Origin: Gymnothorax reevesii
Lineage: Eukaryota; Chordata; Actinopteri; Anguilliformes; Muraenidae
Direction: 5' to 3'
NCBI GenBank assembly: GCA_029721435.1
Contig: CM056573.1
Span: 126,195,447-126,259,446 of the forward strand
Length of the DNA: 64,000 nucleotides
The notes beneath the pieces were generated by a model. The model ran no database searches, was not told the DNA's origin, and was given only the letters and a program-made list of their open reading frames with translations. Below, piece by piece: positions 40,083 through 50,460 of this stretch; the first letter of the stretch is position 1; the number at the start of each line of letters is the position of its first letter. Made by a program: the position numbers and the translations under genes.

Positions 40083-41222
40083 CTCAAGTATATTTCAGCA
40101 GAAAGTAGAATTCTTAAGTTTCTAAAATGCATATTTTCATTTGAGAATAATCCAGCGCCACGTATTTTAGACCAACGAGTCTTCAAATTGGGCTCAATAT
40201 CAGGGGGCAGACGTTTTCACTGGGGGAATCTTCTGATTTTGTATTTGATCTTTGGAAACCTCACCTTTAAATGCTTAATGACTGAAACCTCTTGCAGTAT
40301 ACATCTCCCGATTAGCCACAGTTGCTCAGACTAATAAGTAAAAACCGAGCACCGTCTAATTTATTTTCGAGGCATTCTTATGCATTGAACCACAAGATTA
40401 TGAGGCGTGTACTTCTGCGCATAAATTACTTGTAAAAACCACTAAAAAGCAGCACAGATTTGCATCAATTGGTTTGGGTGGCTCATTAAGCAATAAGCCA
40501 AGAGACTCCGTTCTATATTCTGAATGTATTCACAGCTAAAGGACGTTGAAGGCACGTTGCACAGCTGAGTGATAATCGCAAGGATGGCAAGAATAAATGC
40601 TGCAAAGTCAGCAAAAGTTTTGGATTTTTGCATTTATACTGCCATCCTTAGAATGCCATATTAATCATATAAATGTAGGCGATAGGCATTCACCTCTTTA
40701 TTACCATTTCTAATTTTGGTCATTTATTGGTCCTGGTCGCTCAGTTGATTCATTGATGGTTAATCAGGACTGCTTCAATAAAACCTGCTTGCAGGCAGTC
40801 AAGCTGTAAAGGGTGAGCCTACTGATGGCCTTCTGAACCACTACATGGCCCAAATGAAAGGAAAGAGAACAATTGATGTCATGAAAGAGAATAACTGACG
40901 CCACACTGCAGCACTGGCGTCTGCAAAAAAAGTTTTTTTTGGCTCCGTTCGATATGCACACTCACCTATTATATAGGGCATTATGTAGTGAATGTTCAAC
41001 ATTGAAAACAATATAAAGAGTGAGTGAGCAAGTGGACAAGTGTGCATTCCAAACGCAGCCTTAGATTTCCCAAGTAAAAAGATCTGCCCCTGATATTGAC
41101 GCCGATTTGAAGACTCGCCAGTTTTAAAATGCGTCACACTGGATCATGACCAAGTTAAAATTTATAAAGCTATGCGTTTTAGACACTTCAAGAATTCGAC
41201 TCTCTGCTGAAATATACTTTGC
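40083..41222. mobile_element. Inverted-repeat element with TFADF frame
   Basis: CAAGTATATTTCAGCAGAAA at 40085 and, reverse complement from 41222, CAAAGTATATTTCAGCAGAG are inverted repeats that continue for about 70 bp (GAATTCTTAAG, CTAAAA, GCATA). The minus frame at 40442-40633 starts MQKSKTFADFAAFILAILAI and matches the repeat at 7577. The transposon class is unknown. Confidence 0.55.
40442..40633 (-). CDS. 63-aa frame with hydrophobic segment, transposon-associated
   Basis: Starts MQKSKTFADFAAFILAILAI, continues ITQLC, and ends QLMQICAAF. The second copy of the family at 7577 keeps [10 protein letters not shown] and IITQLC despite many DNA changes. That hints at past selection on this frame, or simply at common descent. 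No known domain is recognised, and it is probably a fragment of a transposon protein. Confidence 0.3.
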   Translation of the reverse strand: MQKSKTFADFAAFILAILAIITQLCNVPSTSFSCEYIQNIERSLLAYCLMSHPNQLMQICAAF

Positions 41223-41730
41223 CAAGATTTAATTTTATTTATTTTCTTTTCTTTATTATTACGAGGACAGTCCCAATCAATTAACTGTCAGAACAGTAAA
41301 CAGGGCAGCTTTAGCTAACATGGCGAATTTTCAGCTGTCATCCCCGGCTGACAACAAGGCACCCCAAAAAGGAAAAGACACAGGGCAATGGGAAAATGGG
41401 AATTGGAAAAAAAGGAAAAGAGACAATACAATGCAAAGCAAGTACTTTTGTATGAATGAGCACAAATACAAACAAAATAAATGGCATGAAATGGAGCAAA
41501 TCTTGGTCTCCTCATGCGGTCTCCTCCTATGAGTTGAGTTTTTCTATGGGGCTTTTATTGTGAAAAACAAGACTCCTAGGTTCCTCGTCAGTTGCAGTTA
41601 CCTTATGCAGCTTTTGTTCTAAAAAAGCTGCTTCGTTCTGAGTTTGAATTAATCCTTCTACAAAAGTCACTGTAAGCTTACTATTTAAATGAAGCCCATC
41701 AATTCGGCTTTTATTGAGAAAAACACATCC
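41223..41730. other. Intergenic, nothing recognised
   Basis: Overlapping small frames (41315-41515 minus, 41320-41532 plus) show no domain signatures. Confidence 0.45.
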
Positions 41731-41744
41731 TGAAAAATGTTTAA

Positions 41745-42042
41745 AAAGACCAGTGTATGTGTGTGTGCATGTTTGTGAGCCTGTATGTGTGTGAGTTTGT
41801 GTGTATGTGTGTTTGATTGTGTTTGTGTATGTGTGTGACTGTGTGTGCGTGGACATGTGGGTGCTTTTGTGTGTGTCTGTGTGACAATCTGTGTGCTTAT
41901 GCATTTGAATGTAACTGCTAGTGTGTATTTGCATGTTTGTGTTTGTGTGAGACTGTGTGTGCATTTGAGAATGTGTTTGTGTGTGCGTGTGCATGTGTGT
42001 CTATGTATGTATGTGACTGTGTGTATATGTGCCCACGTGTGC

Positions 42043-42075
<33 letters not shown>

Positions 42076-42125
42076 TGACTTTGTGTGTGTGTGTGTGTGT
42101 GTGTGTGTATGAGCAGGTGTTTGTG
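41745..42125. repeat. TG-rich microsatellite region
   Basis: TGTG tracts are interrupted by TATG, CATG and GAC words. Purer TG runs lie at about 42044-42070 and 42082-42108. Long frames through it are artefacts of the repeat. Confidence 0.92.
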
Positions 42126-42604
42126 TTGAGAATGTTTGTGTGTCACACAATCAGTTAAGTTGCCACGATTACCATTTTCATGCTTACATAACTGTTGAGT
42201 CACGTGCAATATGTCAGCTTAAAGTGGTTTAGAATGTATGTGCATCGCTCTGATGGTTGAAGTTGCCTCGGTAACAATTTTAATGTTCAACAGTCACACT
42301 GGCAATTTTTTCAGATCCACCTCAAAAATGCAACATTGCTTGCAAACTATAGTATCCTTAAAGGGAACTCCAACTATAATGACTTGTAGGCCTCATAAGA
42401 TTAATGGTGGTATCAGTCATATTAATGTGAATCAAAAAATATCCTAGACGTCTTTGTTTTTATAAAATGAGAAAATATAATTTTATTCGTAGGTCGCCAT
42501 TGTTGTTTACGTCGCAATGCAGTATTGACATCAAATGGTTGCTCAACTCAGTTCTGTCAGTTCACCGGTACCGTAGGTGTGACTCTACAGCAAGAAAAAT
42601 TTGA

Positions 42605-42868
42605 ACCCGAGCGCCGAGCGTTAGTGAGGAGGAAAACACGGAAAATAACCAAAATGAGCATAAAAATGAAGACCAGAGGAGACGTGATGAGGCGAGAGTG
42701 GGGCAAATCCAGTGGTGTCAGTGCAACTACTGCGTCGCCATGACAACCGAGAGGGAGAGTGTCTGTTGTCGAGCTCCAATTTTTGTCAGCAGCTGTTCAA
42801 AGTCAACATCAGCATACCGTGAGTTTTCTGATCCGTTGCCCCCCAATATCAATAATATAAGGTATTAG
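42605..42868 (+). CDS. P2X7 C-tail-like Cys-rich exon in Kolobok element
   Basis: Open from after a TGA at 42602 to TAG at 42868, without an ATG before the key motif, so it is probably an internal exon. It reads EEENTENNQNEHKNEDQRRR, then DEARVGQIQWCQCNYCVAM, then TTERESVCCRAP. The WCxCxxC...CCR pattern matches the zinc-binding Cys cluster of the cytoplasmic tail of the P2X7 receptor, a module also found in many stand-alone fish proteins and in transposons. An acidic and Arg-rich lead precedes it. A GTGAG donor-like site lies at 42819. Its job in the element is unknown. Confidence 0.6.
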   Translation, partial: TRAPSVSEEENTENNQNEHKNEDQRRRDEARVGQIQWCQCNYCVAMTTERESVCCRAPIFVSSCSKSTSAYREFSDPLPPNINNIRY

Positions 42869-43889
42869 GATCCACCGTCGTGTGCTTTATAGCCTACAGA
42901 ACTTGGAGGAACTGTCGATAAGGGGAGCGGGTTTTGGGTTTGATGGGTGTGAGGCAGATGTTATTGCCGGCCTTGAATTTTGGCAATAATAAACTACGGC
43001 AACTGTTTCGTATACGAAAGTCAATCGATGTTTTTGTTATTAGAGTTTTAAAATATATAATTCTTTTAGATGCAGTTAGAAGTAGTAGTCATGAAGTAGA
43101 AATGTTTTCTTATGGACGACAACTTACGCATTTATTGTCACAAAATATTTATTAATACATATACTGTAATTTCTCATTGGATGCCCAAAATTTAAATCCT
43201 GCTCGTGCCACTGTAGATGTTGATAATTTGCTGTGGCGAAATATTGGGCTTAATAATGTAAGACATTGGCTTGCACACAGTTTGCAAATTGATAACTATA
43301 CCGTTAAATCAGAATATAAATGTTTTACACAGTATACCTAAGGTGGATAAGTGATCATTTCTGTCAAATGTGAAAACATAATCAGTCCCGCTGTGAGAAC
43401 AGTTTTTAATCCGGGCTACCCCATGACACTTGCAACTGAGAAGGGCTTTATCACATTAATTTGTAGGTAACAGCCAAAGTTTATTCTTGGGATTAGCTCT
43501 AAAATTATGAGTAAAAGGCGACAAAAGTTAGCACACTTAACATTCAACCATTTGAGCCGACTGAACAAGTCACCGCTTTCTTGACTGAGAGTTGTTTGGC
43601 TTGTACACACTGAGGACTAAAATCTCCGGATTTCCAAGGGCTGAAACATTTCTTGCGGACTTTGGAAAAAGTGTCACCATTATTTTAAGTTACAACTTCA
43701 TAGATATTTGCGTATTTTATTTCTGTTTTCAGAAGTGCAGGTCTTGTTCATAATTAAAATTATATTAAAGTGGTGGCAAAACATGTTGTTTTGCATTCTC
43801 CAATAACGGCACTTTACAACTAAATGTTTAATTTCTTAATTCTTATCGGCAAATATTATGGCAAGAATATATGAATTTGCAGACATTAA

Positions 43890-44727
43890 AGCTGTAGTAT
43901 ACGATCTGAGAATCAGATGAGAAAGATTGAGACGTTGAGAAAAATTTGAAAAAAGCATCCTGCCCACACACACACACCCCTCCCCTCTGTGCTCCCTGAT
44001 CCTTCCCACCGAGCACGTGATATTTAGTGCAGGCTGTCATGATAGTCGTGAAAGTCTCGCTAATGATAGAACCACAACAGCTCCACAGGGCAATATTTAT
44101 TCCACATAAATGAACAACAAGAACATCTGGTCAAATATAAAATATTTGCCTTTCTCAATCACCGGAATGTTTGCGGTGTGTTTTAGCTGGGGCTTCTGCA
44201 TCAGTAAGAGAGCGCGCCGTTCACAAACGCCACTATGAACACGTTCATCAATCGGAAATACATATGAACGAGTTCATGAGTTCATTGAATGCTAAAAACA
44301 AATGGCACACAGAGAAAACGACCGGCAGCGTTTACAGTCATAAGCCAGCATTGTCATAGACTTATATAAGTTATTTATGTAACAACTCACACAATAAAAG
44401 TAAAAAATTACCTACCTATTCAACAAATAGTCTACTGTATCAGCATGAGTTTTCAGGCCCAAATCCTCCTGGAGCTTCCTCCAGCGGTGAATGGATGACC
44501 CAATGTTTACTCGGCTTGGAGTCCTCATTGCTCACATTTCCTCTTCGTCATCCAGCCGGATGGCTTACATTGGTCAACGTCTCTGCAGCGCTGCAGCCAC
44601 TAGAGTGAATGGATTTTTTTTCGTTTTTTTTGCTCTTCACATTGTGTAGATTGTACTATAGGACCATAACCACCATCTAAATGAGGTTATTAATCATGAT
44701 CAAACTTTCAAATCGTATACTACAGCT
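43890..44727. mobile_element. Second TTAA element nested in the Kolobok copy
   Basis: The ends are AGCTGTAGTATACGATCTGA and, reverse complement, AGCTGTAGTATACGATTTGA. TTAA lies at 43886-43889 and 44728-44731. 838 bp, no transposase recognised. Likely a non-autonomous Kolobok relative; piggyBac is less likely because its ends begin CCC. Confidence 0.85.
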
Positions 44728-45235
44728 TTAACTTTCCTGGAAATGAATATATCGCCAAATGCGCGAAAGAAAATTTGTAGGCAAAATTACTTCGGGCGTT
44801 TACACTATACTACAAATATAATGGACGTCATACTGTCCAACGAAAAAATGTAAACTCTGAAGTTATTTGAACTTGTTTTCGATGGGGATTTACGCTAAGA
44901 TATGTGCGAAACGGCCGGCCAACATGCCTTCTCACTGATTCTACTTCTCGGCTCAGTGAGCAAGGCACGTTCACCTGACTTTCGGCTAACACACGGCCAA
45001 CAGCGCGTTGGCGAAAGTGGAACCTTTATCTACGCTGGTACTGTACATTATGAGGATTTAACAGTTAACGCACTGACAAGATGTTTATGGCTTTGATCAT
45101 TTTTCAATGTTTTTGAGAGCGCATTACACTCGATTCCCGAGGCTGTTTACACTCCTCGTGTGGGAAAACTGTTGGCACAGCATTTGCTTGTAGTCTCCGT
45201 TTATAATCGTTAGCTCCTGTCAGCGCCTATAGCAG

Positions 45236-45442
45236 CTATGGCCAGCTAAAGACCTCAAATGCATCAGGTGAGAAGTGGCGAGAACAGAGCCGCAGGTCTT
45301 TCGGAAGTTGTGTACGTCCACAAGCATTTTCCCACTCCCTCCTCCTCTTCTTATAAGTAGGAAAGCTGTGGTGGAGACTTACGTCTTTATTCTTGTTGCC
45401 TTTTGACTGGAAATTGCAGCCAAAAGCAGCACAATGTGGCAT
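45236..45442 (-). CDS. THAP-domain N terminus of Kolobok transposase
   Basis: 68 codons starting MPHCAAFGCNFQSKGNK, with FPTYKKRRREWENACGR in the middle and LRLCSRHFSPDAFEVF at the end. The C2CH zinc ligands are Cys4, Cys9 and the Cys/His of LCSRHF; the conserved Trp is present. THAP domains bind the transposon ends in Kolobok and P-element transposases. The frame stops right after the domain, and no catalytic part is recognisable further along the minus strand. Either it is spliced or the transposase is truncated. It lies 230 bp inside the right end, as expected for the first exon of a minus-strand transposase. Confidence 0.88.
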   Translation of the reverse strand: MPHCAAFGCNFQSKGNKNKDVSLHHSFPTYKKRRREWENACGRTQLPKDLRLCSRHFSPDAFEVFSWP

Positions 45443-45674
45443 TATAGTATCTTCTAGTACGGCTCTTCTCCGAAGTGCAACCTTTTTATGTCATCACTCC
45501 CAGGATGCAGTGCGCACGTAAAAAATGGCGGTCGCCGTAGGTAAAAATATGTACTAAACATTGAGGATTTTTAAAGCAATGAAAATATTTTACATGTTTG
45601 TAACAACATATTTTAGTATAAGAGATAAATTGTGGCTTATTAAGGCCCACAAATCATAATAGCCGGGATTCCCT

Positions 45675-47734
45675 TTAAAATAATTTCACAGGGAACACCC
45701 TGAAGCTTTGCCAAACATTTAATTAAAAGTTTAGTATCATTAAAGTTGAAAAAATGTACCTTTAGAGCAATTTAAAATAAGTTGGCTGGTTTTCAGGCGG
45801 AAGTCGGGCTGTCATTTTATACAGGGTTAGATGAGAGATCTAAGTGGATTTGCTGTTGGTTTGGGGCTCAGACGGCAAAAAGTGTAAGTCGATTTGAGAC
45901 TACTGATACATGAGAGGAACCAGCACAAGTTTACCTACATTTAGATGTATATATTATGTATGTTGACAAAAATTTGTCAGACATGGAGCAAATCAGAGAC
46001 AAAACAATTAGATGATTATCAAGTTCCCCTCCACTCCAGTGATGATGTCATGCACTGTAGCTGTTGAACATCTCAGTCCTGGGGTACCCCTGTGTCGGCT
46101 GGTTTTTATTTCCAACCACAATTGCAGTCACTGGATTTCCACAAGCTGTCAGTTCGTCTTAACCAGGTGCATTTATGTTTAGCACTGTTATTTATCCTAT
46201 GAAGCTACATTTGAACAAATATACATTCATACCACGAAGAGGAAAGAAATCCATATCCACATTGTGATATATTAGAAACAACTGCATGAAATGAAGGTTA
46301 AAAATTGAGCCCATCAAACTGAATGATCAGTGGGTTCCTAGTCAGTGAAACATACTCATGAAAACTAATAACTTATTAGGCAAGGAAATGATGGAGTCAA
46401 AGCTGCTTTGTGTCATGTTAATGTTATTAAGTTCAAGCAAATTATTTACAAAGAATGCAAAACACCTGTCTTCAGCAACCTAATTTGGAGCTGACCGATT
46501 TTCTCAGTGTCTAATTTGATCTGTTTAAAAATGTTGTCCCCTGAAATTGCTTGCATATTGTAAAATAGACACAATGGGCCCTATTATAAAGATCTAAGGG
46601 CACAGTCTGAAACATGAGGCGCAAGTGCTTTCAGGGTGTGGCCAAATCCATATTTGCTAGTTTAATGGTGGATTATCAGGACGCAGTGCAAGACACAAGA
46701 TGCAAAGGGGTCCAGCAGGAGTTATAATAACCACTTTACTGCTAATTTTTGTTGTTGCCTACAGTACCTGGGAGATGCACTTATACATTGTATTTCAAAT
46801 GGAAAAAAATATGGATAATTGAAAATGCGGTTACTAATTATATTAATACCACAGTTAATAACGGTAGTATTTACAAACATATACAATGCGAGCAAATCAG
46901 TTACTTTATTCGATTTTGTTGACATTTGCTGACATTTGTATTGTGTACCTTCGAATCCCTAGAACTGACTGTTATTTTAGTTTCAAATCAGTTGTCAGGT
47001 CAGAATCCGCATATGGAACAAATCACACATTGTGATGGGATCATTTCACTGATATTCTACTGGGGGCATTGGACAATAAATCAAGTTTGTTGCGCTACTT
47101 GGAGGGAGAGCTTACTCAAATTCCACAAGTTTCGACAGTCATCATTGCTCTGAAATTACCAAGCTATTATTAAGTTGTTTTCGTAATAATGGAAATAGAG
47201 CACAACGAGATTTTTCTAATTTATAAGCAACTGGAAGAACTTTTGTACCGGTGCAAAATGGATATAGGCTATTTATTTAAGCTAGCATGTGAAATGTACA
47301 TACCCTACCTTACGCCTCTGTAATATATGAAGAGTTTGTTTACAAAATGCAATACGCACCAAAGTTACAAAAATTGAGATAACACCATGGAGTGATAGCC
47401 CTCACAAGGTGCAAAAACCCATTTTTAGAAATTCATACTTGTATTTTTTCATGGTCAAAGTTTGATGTTTTTTTTTATATAATGCAATAGGCGCCAAAAT
47501 TGAAAATGCTGATTTACTCAAAATGAGTTAATTGGATATATTGCCTTTAGGAAACAAACTCCTCATATCTATGTGTACTACTAACTGCATACTAGTTAGT
47601 CAGTAGTCAGCTAGTCATTCTCTGTTGGTGGCAGCAGGAATAGGTTGGGGCAGATAAAGCAAAGCATTACCAATAAATACAGTGATATGTGGGTGGAAAA
47701 AGATATTTATGCACTAATAGCAGGGAAGAAGAAT
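45675..47734. other. Intergenic with fragmentary repeats
   Basis: Around 46050-46170, CAGTCCTGGGGTACCCC, then GGTTTTTATTTCCAACCAC, resembles the hAT element end at 13828. At 46575, GGGCCCTATTATAAAGATCT starts a common fish MITE end (consensus GGGCCCTATTTTAACGATCT). TATAATGCAATAGGCGCCAA and ACAAAATGCAATACGCACCA (47340-47490) are an imperfect direct repeat. No gene is seen. Confidence 0.45.
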
Positions 47735-48022
47735 TACTTGCAAAGTTAAGATTAGGGGACACTTGATTAAATATGACCCTTCACATTTAAGCAAGAAGTG
47801 ATAATTTATGTTCAATGTGTGGCGTTTTAGAAAATGTGGAACATGTGCCATTGTCAAGTAGAAAATATAGATCATCACAGAGGCAGGTATCCCAAGAGAT
47901 TATCACAAAATGTGGAAGATTTGAGTGTTAAAGCACTTTTAGGTGAACAATGGATGAAAAGTGAAGTCACAAGGGCTCTTTTTTCTTTTTTGAAGGCATT
48001 AGGGCTTCCAGATAGGGTATAA
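47735..48022 (+). pseudogene. I/Nimb-clade LINE ORF2, C-terminal fragment (older copy)
   Basis: LLAKLRLGDT, then CSMCGVLENVEHV and ending LFSFLKALGLPDRV, parallels the C-terminal zinc-knuckle and tail of the copy at 49239-49560 (LTRLRLGHS, CQGCQEEVESVEHV, LIDFLRGT). In-frame stops make it dead. Confidence 0.6.
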
Positions 48023-48045
48023 GATTAGATATCATCAAGTTTATA

Positions 48046-48292
48046 TGTGTGTAGGACTAGGAAAAGGGGTCACTTGGGATTTTTTTCCATTCTGAGATTA
48101 ATGGGGGCATCTCAGTGATATCCCAGTGAGAGTGATATCCCAGCACTACTGTACTGTCAGTTTACAACACTTTGCTGTGCACAAATTTACCCATTTTTTT
48201 CTCAAATGAAAAACTTGGTTCACTGACTTTGTTGGAAAATCTCAATTTTTATAAAATGACCCAAGTGACCCCTTTTCCTAGTCCTGCACACA
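48046..48292. mobile_element. MITE with 32-bp inverted ends
   Basis: TGTGTGTAGGACTAGGAAAA and, reverse complement, TGTGTGCAGGACTAGGAAAA, both continuing GGGGTCACTTGGG. Only one mismatch in 32 bp. The interior is AT-rich with GTGATATCCCAG repeats. No clear target duplication. Confidence 0.85.
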
Positions 48293-48762
48293 AAAATGGA
48301 TATGTTAATATCTAATATCTGCTATTCTGCCAATGGTCCTTGAGCAGCATACTCGCACACAGTAGGTAGCGATATACAATTAGTTGTAACCTCATTACTT
48401 TACTAAATAAAAGAAGAAAATCCCAAATGAAAACAGGCACCGGAAGTGCTTCGGAACAAACAGAGAGGAAGTGTTTCTGCAGTGAAGGAAGATGAGCACC
48501 TGTTTGGGGTGGCAGAACCGGCACAAGGAATTGGGATTAATAGAAGAACATCTAATAAGTTAGGAGTGTACACAGTGGAAATGGTGGCAGTGCATTGCGG
48601 TGGGTGGAGAAAGCTAGTCTGGATAAGGCATTGGTATGTTCAGATTCATCTTCAGTGCTAGCAAGCCTAAGGTCATTCCATTCAAACAGCCATTAAGACA
48701 TACTGTATTCAGTCCTTCAGACCATTGCAAGAAAAGTTCATTAGGGAGGTCAGATAAAGTTT

Positions 48763-48957
48763 ATGTGGGTTCCAGCGCATGTAGAGGTGAGGGGGAATGA
48801 GAGGGCGGATGAGTTGGCTAAGAGAGCTTTAATGAAAGGAAATGTAGTTATGCAGCTCAGAATCAGCAAAGCTGAAGTTAAAAGTGTAGTCTGGAAAAAA
48901 ACCAATGTAATGTGGCAAGAAAGGTGGGATGGAGAGGAGAAAGGGAAGCATCTTTAA
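48763..48957 (+). pseudogene. LINE RNase H domain fragment
   Basis: Encodes WVPAHVEVRGNERADELAKR, the C-terminal RNase H motif (consensus WVPGHxGxxGNExADxLA) with the His, Asn and catalytic Asp present. RNase H domains occur in I-group LINEs. It then enters an inserted repeat at about 48958. Confidence 0.85.
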
Positions 48958-49215
48958 CCACGCCCCACGAGGCGGAGTGGGTATACAGTTTAGCACCGTC
49001 TGTGTGTGTGTGTGTGTGTGTGTGTCTGTCTGTCTGTCTGTCCGCGCGACAGCTCGGCCACCACTGAAGCTAGGGTGACCAAACTTTGTGAGCTATATGA
49101 TCCTATGGTACCCTGTCCAAATTTGCATTTCGAGGTTCAAAGGTCAAAGGTCAAGGTCAACCAGAGGCGTGGGTTAGAATCTCTATAGAGTGCGCATCAT
49201 CGAGTTATCAAATTC
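48958..49215. mobile_element. Inserted repeat with TG/TCTG/TCCG head and DR1 triplet
   Basis: Begins ACCACGCCCCACGAGGCGGA, then GTGGGTATACAG, a TG run and TCTGTCTGTCTGTCCG (49026-49042). ACCAAACTTTGTGAGC follows, then a triple AGGTCA. It interrupts the LINE between RNase H and zinc-knuckle. Confidence 0.6.
49141..49159 (+). promoter_or_regulatory. DR1 plus adjacent third AGGTCA half-site
   Basis: AGGTCAAAGGTCAAGGTCA: a perfect DR1 followed at once by another half-site. It lies in the inserted repeat at 48958-49215, about 3 kb upstream of TAF12 coding sequence. Function unknown. Confidence 0.45.
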
Positions 49216-49238
49216 AAAAGAGTTTTAGAGGTGGGAGG

Positions 49239-49560
49239 ATGAGCAGTGGATACAGGAGAGAAGAGACTGTGTTGACAAGGTTAAGGTTGGGGCATAGTGC
49301 ACTAAATAAAACATTAAAGCTGATAGGGAAGCACCAGACAGGCCTGTGTCAGGGGTGTCAGGAGGAGGTGGAGTCAGTGGAGCATGTAATTCTGAGGTGT
49401 AGGAGGTATGACGTGCATAGAGAGGAGATGATGAATTAGATGAAGCATGTTAGGATACAGGAATTTACATTAAAAGGATTGCTGAGTCTGGGAGAGAGGG
49501 CACAGGTTAGGGCACTGATAGATTTCTTAAGGGGGACAGCGGTCTATGATAGAATCTGAT
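49239..49560 (+). pseudogene. LINE C-terminal zinc-knuckle and tail
   Basis: The frame 49239-49439 reads ETVLTRLRLGHSALNKTLK, then TGLCQGCQEEVESVEHV and ILRCRRYDVHREEM, a CCHC-type knuckle typical of I/Nimb/R1 LINE C termini. A stop follows, but similarity continues to 49560. Confidence 0.8.
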
Positions 49561-49661
49561 GGTTAAGCAGGGATAAAAGAATAGGGGGGTTGTAGTTGAC
49601 ATGGGTGTGGAACGTTTAAAATAAGGTTTTTTTTTATTTTTTATATATACGAATATATACA

Positions 49662-50306
49662 TCTTCTTCTCTATAATATATTTGAGGTCGATGTCTGTCT
49701 GTCTGTGTGCGCGTGTATGTGCACGTTTTTCTCCTAAATTTCTCAACCGATTATCACCAAATTTGGTATGAATATCCACTTGGACACCAGGAAGGACTTG
49801 AGGTCGCCCGATTTTTGAAAAACGGTCATGCACGCAAAAAAATGGCAATTTCACTCCGGGTAGCGTGCAAACCTATATAACCTGATGCGTAGCAATATCC
49901 GGTTGCACCGCTAGGAGCCGCAGTGTCCTTACGAACGTGCGTTGAGGTAACCTGCGAGCAGGCTACAGTTTGCGATGGTGCGGAGGGTGTGATAAGAGAG
50001 CCTGCACGAAAGCCAGCCTTCTGAGAGGACACCGCGTTCGTCCACGAATGCAGCATTCTGGTTAGTCGAACTTGACAGCTCCCAAATTAAAATCTGACTG
50101 TTGAACACTCGCAGGGCTGAAGTTTGACCTGAAAATTCGGCGGCAATTATTGACAAAAATTAGTCCTGGCTGATTCTAGATGGTTTCCCTTGATTAACAC
50201 GTTTTCCAATTCAAGAATAATCAAGTGGCAATTGAAGACTCGGCTTCTCTCCCTCATGCGATCTAAAAGCGACAAAATAATGGGCTACAAAGCGGGTAGC
50301 AGCTAG
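49662..50306. mobile_element. Helitron-like non-autonomous element
   Basis: The possible 5' end is TCTTCTTCTCTATAATATA after an A. The 3' end is CTAG before a T, preceded by the hairpin GCTAC-AAAGCGG-GTAGC (50284-50300). A TCTGTCTGTCTGTGTGC tract and ACCAAATTTGGTATG lie near the left end. An inverted partial copy of the right 180 bp is at 35945-36135. The class is tentative because the hairpin is closer to CTAG than usual. Confidence 0.45.
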
Positions 50307-50460
50307 TATAATGTGATTTAGTCAGGTAAAGGAGTTAGACTGTAAGTCTACTGTCTGGTCCACACTCCGGAACAGAGGGTGGCGGTAATGCACCAGTAAG
50401 AGGGAACGGAAACCGCGGTTAAACCAGAAGAAGGAGAAGAAAAAGAAGAAGACGAGCACC

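Larger units (their letters stand above)
42362..45674. mobile_element. Kolobok-type DNA transposon, 3.3 kb, TTAA target
   Basis: The ends are AGGGAACTCCAACTATAATG and, reverse complement, AGGGAATCCCGGCTATTATG. The repeat continues with ACTTGTAGGCCT/ATTTGTGGGCCT for about 40 bp. TTAA flanks both sides (42358-42361 and 45675-45678). AGGG ends, TTAA targets and a THAP domain together are diagnostic of the Kolobok superfamily. It contains a P2X7-tail-like Cys frame near the left end, a THAP frame near the right end and a second TTAA-flanked element (43890-44727). Confidence 0.9.
48740..50460 (+). mobile_element. I/Nimb-clade LINE 3' fragment with nested insertions
   Basis: RNase H (48763-48957) and a C-terminal zinc-knuckle (49239-49439) are in order on the + strand, followed by the tail ending GLLSLGERAQ-RALIDFLRGT near 49545. 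The 3' UTR ends with CCGGAACAGAGGGTGGCGGT and an A/G-rich AGAAGAAGGAGAAG tail near 50430. An insertion at about 48958-49215 splits the coding part and a Helitron-like element (49662-50306) splits the 3' UTR. Confidence 0.75.

Noticed and set aside
41527..42209. Long His/Thr-rich frames of 155 and 174 codons on the minus strand
   Set aside because: They are translations of the TG/CA microsatellite (41745-42125) and have no non-repeat domain.
42525..42743. 72-codon + frame starting MTSNGCSTQF
   Set aside because: It is in a different frame from the WCxC motif at 42713 and has no domain; the 42605-42868 frame is the meaningful one.
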